NCBI GenBank assembly: GCA_001557505.1
Contig: LSAX01000001.1
Coordinates: 2,542,001 to 2,606,000, forward strand
Source: Reticulascus tulasneorum
Taxonomy: Eukaryota; Ascomycota; Sordariomycetes; Glomerellales; Reticulascaceae
Reading direction: 5' to 3'
Length of the DNA stretch: 64,000 nucleotides
Positions 1 through 10,533 of this stretch are shown here, in pieces (the first letter of the stretch is position 1; every line of letters begins with the position of its first letter). Position numbers and translations under genes: made by a program. A model generated the notes under the pieces. The model did not search any database. It worked only from the letters and a program-made list of their open reading frames with translations, and was not told the DNA's origin.

Positions 1-3000
1 CGGGCATACAAGGAATCTTCCTTGTCAACACTGTGACCAATGGGGATGATGTCGAGAAGAGCCAAGGCGAGAAAAAACAAGTTATCACCCAGATCACCTT
101 TGACGACGGAAGGACATTCCACGAAATCAAGGCTGGTGATGATCGGATCCATCTTCATTCCGTTACTGAACTTGACAACGTTGGCAGGGTCTTCTCTAGT
201 CCTGCTCCGGGTCTTGTACTCGGAATCGGCAACACCGGCAAAACACTGAAAGACTTTGGCGACGGCGATCTTTTTGTCTCTGACAACGCCGGCTTGACAT
301 GGAAGAAGGCTCTGGATGGCCCACACAAGTTTGAGTTTGGTGACCAGGGTTCCATCCTGCTAGCCGTTAAGGATTCCAACAAGGATGATGTTGGTGAGAT
401 CAATTATTCCCTTGACCATGGCGAAACGTGGAAGAAGACTTCATTCCCGGATGGCCTCAAAGTACAGCCCCAGTTCCTCACGACAACTCAGGATTCCACC
501 AGTCTGAAGTTCGTGCTTGTAGGAAAGACTGAGGGCGACGAAGTCCATTACCACATCATTGCCATCGATTTTGAAGGATTGAACGAGAGGACCTGCAAGG
601 ATGATGATTTCGAGGACTGGCACGCTCGGGTCGACGCAGATGGCAAGCCAACTTGTCTGATGGGTCACAAGCAGACGTATCGTCGCCGAAAGAAGACTGC
701 CGACTGCTTTCTCAAGCAAGAATTCAAGGATCCGGTTCCTATAACCGAAGATTGCGATTGCGCGGACAAGGACTTCGAATGCGACTACAACTTTGTACGG
801 GATCCCAACGATCGTACCCTGTGTGTTAAACATGGCCCAATTGCTGCTCCGGAGGAGGCTTGTAAAAATGCCGGTCCGGACGACACGTTCAAGGGTTCCT
901 CAGGTTGGCGAAAAATCCCTGGCGACACCTGCAAGAGAAAGGATGGAGAACAGAAGGATGATCCTGTTGAAAGGAAATGCTCCGATGTTATCAGCACTCC
1001 ACCTGCCGAGGGAAGCGGTAAGGTTGCGCAGACTTCGTTCGTCTTCAAGTCCGAACTCAAGGATTTCGAGAAGCTCTATCTCGAACGTGGTGACCTCAGT
1101 TCAGATGTGGACGAAACTGTCATTGCGAGAGCTGTTCAATACCATCGCGATGGCACAATGGACATCGACAAACGCCTCTGGCGCACCAAGGACCACGGCA
1201 AGAAATGGGACATAATCCTCGAAGACGAAGAAATTAGGGGCATACACCCTCATCAGTACTTCAAGGATGTAGTATTCTTCACCACCGGTTCAAAAAAGGT
1301 GTTGTACACTATTGACCGGGCTGAGCACTTCCATCATTTCGAAGCTCCAGCCGCACCTGGCTCCAATGACCCGCTCTCCTTCCACCCCGACAAGAAGGAT
1401 TGGCTCATTTGGATCGGTCAAAAGTGTGAGAAAATCGACGGCGAGGAGCAATGCTGGAAAGAGGCTTCAATCTCTCTGGATCGCGGCGATAACTGGAAGG
1501 TCGCTTTGCGATATGTCGAGAAGTGCGAGTTCACTGGTCACTCAGCGTACAAATTCAGAGACATAAAACAGGTTATTTGTCTAGCCCACGAACGTGAAGA
1601 TAACGAAAAGGACAATCCCAAGATCATTGTCTCAAGCAACGACTTCTTCGTCGAAGATAAGACAAAGCACGAGACTGACGTCAAAGACTTTGCAACAATG
1701 GCAGAGTTCATCGTGGTTGCCGCGGAGGACAAGGCACAGGACGGCCTCCAAGCACTTGCAAGTCTCGATGGAGAAACGTTCGCTGAGGCTCATTTCCCTT
1801 ATAATCTCAACGTCGATCATCAAAACGCGTATACTGTGTTGGACAGTTCTACCCACGCAGTCAACCTCTTTGTGGCCACTGAGACTGCCGAAGGACACCG
1901 GTATGGAAGCATCATCAAGAGCAATTCCAATGGTACGTCGTACGTGCTGAGTGCATCCGGCGTCAACTGCAACGACAAGTATTATGTGGACTTCGAGAAA
2001 ATCCCTGGTCTGGAGGGCATCACACTCATCAATACCGTGGCGAACCGGGATAAATCCAGCGAGCCCAAGAAGCTTCAGACCAAGATCACTCACAACGACG
2101 GAGCGCAGTGGGGATTCCTGCCACCGCCCAAGTCCGACCTCGAAGGGAAGGCGTATAAGTGCAGCGGCCCGGGCGACGAGAAGTGTGCGTTGCACTTCCA
2201 CCACTATACTGAACGGGAGGACAAGAAGAAGACTTTCTCCGCCGCTAGTGCTGTGGGCTTGATGTTTGGAAACGGCAATGTCGGCCCAAGCCTAGGCTCC
2301 ATCAAAGAGGCAGACACGTTCATGACAACAGACGCAGGCATTACTTGGAAGAACGTCAAGAAGGGGGCGTGGACCTGGCAGTATGGTGATCAAGGTTCCA
2401 TCATAGTATTGGTTCAGCGATCGACGCACGACAACCCGGTAAAGACGAAGACCATCTCTTACACGACCAACGAAGGACTCAAATGGGAGGACCACACTTT
2501 CTATGATAAAGAGGTCACGGTGCTCGACATAACCACACAGCGATCCGGCAGCTCGCGAAACTTCCTTCTCTGGTGTAAAGCTGAAGACGGTGAATTATTC
2601 TCCATTAACTTGGACTTCACCGGCCTAGCTGACCGCGCTTGCGAGAGCAACGAGGATGGAGACTCGGATTATTATCTCTGGTCGCCGAAGCACCCACTGC
2701 AGAAAGATGACTGCCTCTTTGGCCATGTTTCCCAGTACTTGCGAAAGAAGACCGATCGGGTTTGCTACAGCGATCAGAAGATTCAACATATCGTCCAGGT
2801 CAAGAACTGCACTTGCACTCGAAATGATTACGAATGGTATGGCGCCCTCTCATGATTCTAGTTGCCAGCTGATTGCTAACCTTCCGCTAGTGCTTACAAC
2901 TTCGAGCTCGATAGCCATAGCCAGTGTCAACTTGTTGAGGGTAAATCCCCCTTGTCAGCGGCACAGTGGTGCAAGGAACATCCGGACGCCGCAGCATTCT

Positions 3001-3533
3001 ACGAGCCAACAGGGTATCGTCGGATCCCACTTACAACATGTGAAGGCGGCCTGGAAATGGACATATCGCCAGAATCGCAAGCGTGCACCGGCAAAGAAGA
3101 CGAGTATGAGAGGAGCAGGGGAACGTCGGGGGTGGCCATCTTCTTTGCCGTCATCATTCCATTTGGCATCGCGGGTGCCATCGGTTGGTGGGTCTGGCGA
3201 AACTGGAACGGCAAGTTTGGACAGATCCGCCTGGGCGAGGCATCACCCTTCGACAGTGAGGCTCCTTGGGTCAAGTATCCAGTCATCGCGGTGTCCGCCT
3301 TGGTGGCTCTAGCCGCGGCGATACCGCTCGTAGTCTCGGCGCTCTGGAGAACGGCCACCTCAGCCTACGAGAGGGTGAGCGGTGGTGGCGGCAGCAGCGG
3401 AGGAAGTTGGTTGAATGGGGGTAACCGCAGATTCACGACGAGAGACAGCTTTGCTCGGGGCAGAGGGGACTATGCGGAGGTGGACGACGATGAAGGGGAG
3501 TTGTTGGGAGACGACAGCGACGAGGAAGTGTGA
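1..3533 (+). CDS. VPS10: VPS10/sortilin-type vacuolar sorting receptor, 3' part
   Basis: Partial gene: the reading frame is already open at base 3, so the 5' end lies outside the window. Exons seen are 1-2836 and 2891-3533. The 54 nt intron has GTATGG at its donor, GCTAAC branch sequence and TAG acceptor; joining gives ..NDYE-C-AYNFELD.., restoring a conserved cysteine. The luminal part contains two VPS10 beta-propeller units, each with Asp-box-like motifs (TTDAGITW, SLDRGDNW, SDNAGLTW) and followed by Cys-rich 10CC-type segments (CTC.RNDYEC). Near the C-terminus is a membrane helix (about 3133-3210), then a second hydrophobic stretch (about 3277-3345) and an acidic tail ending in DDSDEEV. 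By family knowledge it is a late-Golgi receptor that sorts carboxypeptidase Y and other hydrolases to the vacuole and is recycled by retromer. Identification is firm; topology of the tail is uncertain. Confidence 0.95.
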
Positions 3534-3628
3534 AGATATATATTTTCGGGAGAGAGGCGTGATGAACTGGAGAGGAAGATGAAAAGCGCCGTGTCATATC
3601 ACCATGGGGTCTCTCTCTCCTCTTTTTG

Positions 3629-3634
3629 AATAAA
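3629..3634 (+). terminator. Possible poly(A) signal of VPS10
   Basis: An AATAAA hexamer lies 96 nt past the VPS10 stop codon. Fungal polyadenylation signals are loose, so this is suggestive only. Confidence 0.35.
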
Positions 3635-3908
3635 CGGCTGAGGGGAGCAGCGAACACGTATTCGAGACGATTTCCATTAGAGCATAGTCATGATTGGGAA
3701 TACACTCTGGAGCGACCTTGGAACGACTGGGTGCTCGAGGGACGAAATGTACATAGGATGATTAGGCAGCACGGTTGAACTGCGCAGAGCTTAGTTCTTC
3801 CGAAAGTGACAGCGAAATAGAGGCAGTGTATGTGACTTGAAGAGACCCCAAGCAGGGTCCCTAGATGAGGCTCTCTCGATCCCGGGTTGATGTCAGAACC
3901 AATTAACG

Positions 3909-3918
3909 CCCCCCCCCC
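3909..3918. repeat. C10 homopolymer
   Basis: Run of ten C in the VPS10 downstream spacer. Confidence 0.9.
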
Positions 3919-4316
3919 TAATCCTCTTCTCGATTGACGAGTGGTAGGAGGGGGTGCTTCACGTGGTGGTCAAGCAAATCAAACATCCTAGGTATTTGGC
4001 CATCACCAAGATTGGATATGATTTGCTGGGATGCAACAAGCCCAGACCTTCCGGGATATTTTCAAAGATCTGCAAAGCCAAAAAGGAGGACTTATTACAT
4101 ACGAAGAGGGGGAAATAGCACTGGCCGTGAGAGGATTAGTTACCCAATTAGCTCGCCAGCACCCTGGTACGAGAATGGATGGTGCTCGGGGAATGGCGCG
4201 GCGACAAGCGATCCCTTAATCCCACTAGGCCGGCAAACAAGACAGATTACGGAGTGTGCTCTCAGCTCCCCCCTGAATCTCCATCAGGGTGCTGACGCTT
4301 CACAGCCCTGGCTTTC

Positions 4317-4325
4317 GGGGGGGGG
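4317..4325. repeat. G9 homopolymer
   Basis: Run of nine G in the same spacer. Confidence 0.9.
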
Positions 4326-4797
4326 TAAACGAGGCGAACGGAGGGGTCTGGAAGAAGTAGGTGAGAATTGTACGATGCATCGATCGACCAGCACCATGCA
4401 GCGGATAAAACAGCAAAGTCGGGGAGGGTGGGTTGAGGGTTTCTGTTGATTCATTTAAGTGAATGTTTGTACGGGGCCAACAGGTCGTCGCACAAATCGG
4501 ACATTATTTTCTCTACACCATTCCCCAAGCAGTAAGCTGTAGACGCAGTCATCAGGCACCACAGTACATCTGTACATATGTTAGGATGCACTCACTGAAG
4601 TTGGACCGCACGACGGCGGGTACTTCGTACAGGAGGCTAAAACAAAGAGATTGTGGAGAAATAGAGTTGGTGGCGTTTTGTGCAGCAGAGGAAAGGAACA
4701 AGAGCACGGGACAAATGACGAAGAGGTTCGTTCGTTTTTGTGCTGTGCAACCTCAGACAAGCCAAACATGGCGTTTATCCACGATCCTGCCACAACC

Positions 4798-4807
4798 GGG
4801 GGGGGGG
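4798..4807. repeat. G10 homopolymer
   Basis: Run of ten G followed by CCC, third G/C run within 900 bases. Confidence 0.9.
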
Positions 4808-5707
4808 CCCTGAGTCACTGACGAATTACAGCACTATATTTATTCCCTGGTAATCTGGTATTTCCTCTTTGTATCCCGTACATACATACCTACATAGTAG
4901 GATGCAGGTACAATCTCTCCAAAAAAGACCGAGAGATGACGGAAGGGGGTGATACGGGAAACGCGGAAAAGGGAAAGAGATCGACGGCATGTCGCTTGTT
5001 TGGCCCCCTTTTCTTCCTTATTTCCCTTTCTTCATTTTCCCTTCTGAGCAGCGCAGGTTTAAAATGTCTGGGCTCGGAGTGGCCATCTCGAACGGCGGTT
5101 GGGTCTCGTCTGGAGCAAGGATATTAGACGTTATTTTGGATGATGAGCCTAATGGGATCGATCTATGGGGGGCACCGTTGTTCTCTGCGGTAATTAAAGA
5201 TCTAGGCAAGCTGGGGGTGAGATGGGGAGTGCCGATGTTGGTGGTGAGGGTCAACGGGGTGATGATAATCAGAGATTAACCCAACCAAACCCAGCTGTGC
5301 ATGTCCATACGCTCCCTACCTGTAAGGTTGCTTCTTCGTGAGAGTCCCTCTTCAAGTGGGTTCAACCCTCAGGCCACTGCGGTCAGTGGCCGACGACAAG
5401 GCCGTCGTCGTGTAGATACCTCCTTACTTTTGGACCGGTCCTTTTAATTATTATTACAACGTAAGTTACCTGTATCTACCCACTGGACTGTGAAGTTGCT
5501 ACGTAAATCTGGTAGGTAATAGCACTAGACAGCCTTGGCTGCGCTTGGAAAAGGCTTGGGCTTGGGCTGGGCTGGGCATGGCGGCTCAGGGCTCTCAATC
5601 ACGAACTTACGGCGTACTGCATACGGCGGATGCTGGAAGTAATTACCTTGGCTGGTGAGTAGCTTTACGCCCATAGTCCGCCGTGGGTATGCCTGGACTT
5701 CACCTCG

Positions 5708-5724
5708 CTCTCTCTCTCTCTCTC
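5708..5724. repeat. CT dinucleotide repeat
   Basis: Eight consecutive CT units, a common pyrimidine tract in fungal upstream regions. Confidence 0.85.
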
Positions 5725-5935
5725 CACTGAGGCGGTCTTCTGTTGAAGTACGGGGTCAGGCACCACGCAGTAGAAAGGAAGACCTGCTATATTAGTTAAA
5801 AGTAGTAGCAGCTGGAGTGGATAGGAGCAGTCGCGGTTCTTCTCGGGTACCTTGCATAGAACATTGGACGCTAGACCACTAAAAATCGAACTTCAAGGGT
5901 TCACGGGCCCCCCTCCCTCCCTGCTCTACTGTGAA

Positions 5936-5959
5936 GTACGAAGGTACGAAGGTACGTAG
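5936..5959. repeat. Tandem 8-mer GTACGAAG x3
   Basis: Three consecutive 8-base units, GTACGAAG, GTACGAAG and GTACGTAG (last unit one mismatch). Confidence 0.85.
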
Positions 5960-7169
5960 TGCCATCACAGCACCCAATAGGGCAGGGAGTTCATCTAAAT
6001 TTTCTGCTAATGTCGCTTAGCTAATTTCCCCATTAACGAGCCCAGTCGGTGCCACTCATTTGCCATCTCCACCGCCCGGCCGAAATGAATCCCTGACCTC
6101 ACCTCCTTCTTCTCACCCACCACGACCATCTGCTGCTGCTGCTGCTTTGCTGCACCTGTGCGAGCAAGCAAGCGTCTGGCTGGTCTCCTTTCCGACCCTC
6201 AAACCCATCCCATGCCATCCCCATCTCGTCTTGTCTTTGTCATGTCATCTCATGACAGGTCCCTCCCCCCTCTCCAGTCTGGTTTTAGTGTACCTGAGCC
6301 ACTGGTCCCCTCCTCTTCTCTCGCCCCCTTCATCGCGCTTCGTTACTTACTGGTAATTTGGTCAATTAAACGCCTCCATCGTGTCTTGGGTTCCCAGTGG
6401 ATTCGGTTGGCCAGGTCCTGCTTTGATGGCCCTCGCGCAGCGCCAGGCTTCTCGAGCAAATCGGGGACGACTCCTCGTCCTTCTCCACATTGTGTCCAAG
6501 GGCCCGTCTTGGTGTCTCTTTCTCCTGTCGTGAACACTTGGAGGCAGGTGGGGTGACTGTACTTCGTAGTCGACGTGTTGATTGACAGTCATTGTGTGTG
6601 TAGTACATGCAACGGGAGACGAGAGAGAGTGAGAGAGTGCCACAACTGGAACTACGAATGGCAATGCCACAGCCTTCAATATCGCTCCGGGATCCTGGAA
6701 GTCCAGAGTGAGGCATTGCATTGTTTGCTAGGTACAAACTATCCAAGCCCGTCTTGGCCTACACTCGCCCAGGCCAAAGTATCTCTCCACACTTGGACAA
6801 CCCTTGTAGGTGTGTGCCTGTCTGCAAAAGCCATGGCCGCTTCTCTGCAAACAAATGTCACCCACACACCACTCCGGACGGTGGACACCCACCCCGGCGA
6901 GACTAATCACAATAATAATAACATCCTGGTCTGCACCTCCGTTGCCCTCTCTCTTCCCTTCCCTTCTTCTTCTTCCCTCTTCCTCCTCACGAACCCGCCG
7001 TCATATGTTGATGCTGTCAACGTAGCTTCGTCCTTTCTTCTCCTCGCCTTCCATCCCACTTACCGCTTCACTCTTTCAGCGGGCATTCGTTACTTAACCG
7101 TACAGAAATACACGAAAACCAGAAAATCAGCAGATTAATCGACGACCAGATTGTCATAATATTCCCATC

Positions 7170-8809
7170 ATGAAGGCCACATTCGCAGCTGCCGCGGCAG
7201 CGGTCATCGGAGGCGTCAGTGCCGCCCACGCTCCCCACCGACACGCCCACGAGCTGTTCGCAAACAAGAGGGGGACTGAGATATGTGTTCCGGGCTGTAC
7301 CACCATTTACACCACCATCTATGGCGAGCCGACGTGTACGGTGTTCCCCTTCCTCGAGCTTGGCTTCAATTGCCAACCTGCTTGGCACACCCGATTACTG
7401 ACTGACCATCACCAGTGCACAACCCTCCCCGACCGTCTTCGACGTCCACGACTTCCTCCACGTCAACCACCCTGACGAAGCCGACATCCACCTACGTCCC
7501 TCCCATCGATCTCCCCACCCCGGTCCCCGAGGTCTGCCCAACCCCGGGAACATACACTTTCCCAGCGACCACCATCACAGTGAGCGAGACCACCACGGTC
7601 TGCGCTGCCGAGACCACGAAGGTCCCAAGTGGTACTCACACTTTCGGAGGTGTGACCACGGTAGTTGTGGAGGCCACTACTGTTGTGTGCCCGTACGCCA
7701 CGGAGACCACCAACAGCGGCGTTGTGACCAGCGTCGTTGAGCTGACCACCTATGTCTGCCCCTCTGCCGGCACATACACCATTGCCCCAATCACGACTGT
7801 CGTGGTTGAGGAGACCGTCATCGTCTACCCCGTTGTCACCACCGTTTGCCCCGGCACATACACTCGCCCGGCTGTCGTCACCACCATTACCGAGACCAAT
7901 GTCGTGGTTATCTGCCCATACACGAGCGAGACCCCTGCCCCCCCTGCGGAGACTCCCAAGCCAATTGCTGCTCCTCCAGCCGACACTCCCAAGCCGGTAC
8001 CAGGCGGTGGTGATCACTGGGCCATCACTTACACTCCTTACTCGAGCGATGCCTCGGGTACTTGCAAGTCCGCGGGTGAGGTCGATGCCGACATCCAGGT
8101 CATCAAGAACGCCGGTTTCACCACTATCCGTGTCTACTCCACCGATTGCAACACCCTCGAGAACGTCGGTGCTGCCTGCGAGAAGTATGGCCTGAAGATC
8201 ATCATTGGTGTCTTCGTTAAGGAGAGCGGCTGCAACTACGAGACCCCCGACATCAAGGAGCAGGTCGATGCCATCACCTCCTGGGCGAAGTGGCACTTGG
8301 TTGAGCTTCTCGTCATTGGTAACGAGTGCATCTTCTCCGGCAAGTGCACTTCAACCTCTCTCAAGGAACTCATCATCACGATCAAGGCGAAGTGCAGCGG
8401 TGCTGGTTATACCGGCCCATACACCACTGCCGAGACCGTCAATGTCTGGCAGGAAGCCTCTGACCTCTGCGACGTCGTCGACCTCGTTGGTGGCCAGATC
8501 CACCCCTACTTCAATGCCGAGACCTCCGCCAGCGATGCCGGTGTCTTCGTCAAGGGTCAGCTCGACCTCCTCAAGGCCATCTGCAGTGGCAAGTCGGCAC
8601 TGAACCTCGAGTGCGGCTGGCCCACCCAGGGCCACTGCAATGGCGTTGCCTGCCCCGGTGTTGCCGAGCAGGCCACTGCTATCTCCTCCATCAAGGACTT
8701 GGTCGGCAGCGAGACTGTCTTCTTCTCCTTCCACAACGACGAGTGGAAGGAGCCAGGTAGCTGCGACTGTGAGCGAAGCTGGGGCTGCGGTGATCTTTTC
8801 ACATCATAA
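7170..8809 (+). CDS. Secreted GH17 family beta-1,3-glucan-active wall enzyme (BtgE/MP65-like)
   Basis: Exons 7170-7335 and 7416-8809 (intron 80 nt, GTACGG..ACTGAC..CAG), 519 aa. Residues 1-18 form a signal peptide; a Lys33-Arg34 pair could be a Kex2 site. Residues 60-250 are a Thr/Val/Pro-rich region in which a unit with CP..GTYT followed by TTVVVE-like Thr stretches recurs four or five times, then Pro-rich PAPPAETPKP spacers. Residues about 256-519 are a GH17 catalytic domain starting WAITYTPY; the acid/base Glu lies in VIGNE (about Glu359) and the nucleophile in LNLECGWPT (about Glu454). The family hydrolyses or transglycosylates beta-1,3-glucan in the cell wall. There is no obvious C-terminal GPI signal, so it is probably secreted and held by O-glycosylated or covalent wall contacts. 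Which of the BtgC/BtgE/Scw/MP65 subfamilies it belongs to is inferred from the N-terminal layout (GCTTIYTTIYGEPT). Confidence 0.93.
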
Positions 8810-10533
8810 GCTCCAACTCCCAATTTCATCCATTCCCGACCTGTTTACAACATCCTCTCAAGCCAACCGTCCATACTCTTGCTCAAATGTACATGAATCA
8901 CGCCCCCAAGTTCCCGCCCTCGACCGGACGACTTGCCGAGCCTCTCTCACCACCAGTCCCCACGATCTGAACGAACAAAAACCCGCCCTTTTGCTCCAAA
9001 CCAAAGTTTCAGGATGAAAAAGACGCTGCCACAGACAGACCGTTTTGGATTTTTTGGTTACGTGTGCATGAGAAGTCTTGCATGTCTCTGGGTCCTCATT
9101 GAGCGTCGGGAGATATCCGCCATTATCTATATATATCCATCCTCCAACTGTTGCATCTAGGGGTCGGCTTGTTTTTGCACCTCATCGAACGAAAAATTTA
9201 CGTCTGGTTACTTGCTGCTGGGTCTGCTGCTGCGAAAAATTCAACCGGGCTGTGTGACCCTTTTTTCTTGTGTCATTTAGCATCTGATTCATAATGTTGT
9301 AATTTATAAGTGTCTATTATGGATCGTGAGCTTCAGTTTATCCAACCCCATATTTTTGCTGCGAATCTCGAAGGAGTTTTTCTCTCCGCCCCATGTGTTG
9401 CCGTGCCGTGTCGTTCGTAATTGTGGTTGTCTATCTGTCCCGTGAGCTTAAATCGACTTCTCCCAGATGGGAAAGGGATCCATCGTCAATTCCACCCAGC
9501 AAATTCTCCACGTTTGCTAGCCTGCTACGCGTCTTCATCCTGCGCGTCTGGACTGTTGTTGATCTGCCTACGTCATGGTTTGATGAAGATAATACCTTCC
9601 TGAAGAATCTATAATTAAGAGGTGCAGAAAGTGTGTTTCAGGTGCATCTCGTAGACTACGGTAGAGTTGGCTAAACTGGTCAAGAAAGTTAGTTACTCCT
9701 AGCCTCGCGGCTGGGCGGCATCGTTTTTCGATCCATCACGAGTGGAGTGGAGAGTCAGGCTAGCAAGCCGGAATTGCTTGTGTCCTAAGCCAATAGAGGA
9801 GAAGATGGTTGCACCTTGTGATTTACATCTTCATGATATTCATCCAGAATGCAACTAGGGGTAGCGTAGTGTACAAGTACAAACAGGTAGAACATGGCCA
9901 AGAGATTCGCTCTCTCAACAACAGTGTTGCCAGGCATCTCGGCTTTTCTCGATGTCTGCCTGCCCCTTTTATGTTCGCGATTCATGCAATGCCCACGCAT
10001 CCCATGGATGATGATATCCCTTCCCTTTGCCCTAGTTCCCAAATGTCCAACCATGTGCCTTCCATTCCAGAGATCCCTCATCCTCGAGAGTCGTCTGTCT
10101 TCACTGAATGTACCCTGATTTCCTCCAAAATGATGCTGAATGCTATGATTCCCGCCCGGGGTTTCGTTGAGATGCAAGGCGTTGAGAACTTGAGGATGAC
10201 CTCGGCCGATTTTTGTCATCTTGCCGATGTCGTCTATAACCGTAAAGCGAAACCCTTATGTGGGTTCCGAAAAGCATGAAAACAAACACATAGAAATAGA
10301 AGAGCCGCTAATATGGAGAGGATGTAGAAAAATAATAGGAAGAAAAAGGAGTTATCGCTATGTGTAAATCGGGCGAAAGAGAATGCAAGAAGATTCAATG
10401 CCGAGAACGCCAACGACCTTGCAGGCTAACCATGCCCTGCTCGATTATCACCCAAGAGTTCGTTTCTCAATCATCTTCGGAATTTGTTGGAGAGGTAGTG
10501 ATTTATGTGCTGCAAGGTAGGGTATCATGTCGT
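8810..10533. other. Convergent spacer, GH17 gene / WD-repeat gene
   Basis: About 1.7 kb between two genes that point towards each other, so it should hold both 3' UTRs. Overlapping ORFs on opposite strands at 9809-10279 (+, 156 codons) and 9785-10219 (-, 144 codons) show no domain and no signal peptide; neither is supported as a gene. Confidence 0.6.

Larger units (their letters stand above)
3534..7169. other. Gene-free spacer VPS10 / GH17 gene
   Basis: About 3.6 kb with no recognisable gene. It begins with the VPS10 3' UTR and ends with the promoter and a C/T-rich leader of the GH17 gene (CT-rich at about 6935-7060). Short ORFs (up to 187 codons at 6575-7138) have no family resemblance and biased, low-complexity composition. 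The spacer holds several G or C homopolymers, a CT repeat and a tandem 8-mer, listed separately. Confidence 0.7.

Noticed and set aside
1632..2204. 190-codon minus-strand ORF
   Set aside because: Antisense to VPS10; no signal of coding.
6575..7138. 187-codon plus-strand ORF upstream of the GH17 gene
   Set aside because: Lies in the promoter/leader, low-complexity (Asn and Ser/Phe/Leu runs), no family resemblance.
7463..8296. 277-codon ORF on the minus strand, Gly/Val/Asp-rich
   Set aside because: Exactly antisense to the GH17 Thr/Val-rich stalk and catalytic start; explained by its codon bias.
9785..10279. Overlapping ORFs of 156 (+) and 144 (-) codons
   Set aside because: Mutually antisense, no domain or signal peptide, in a convergent 3' region.
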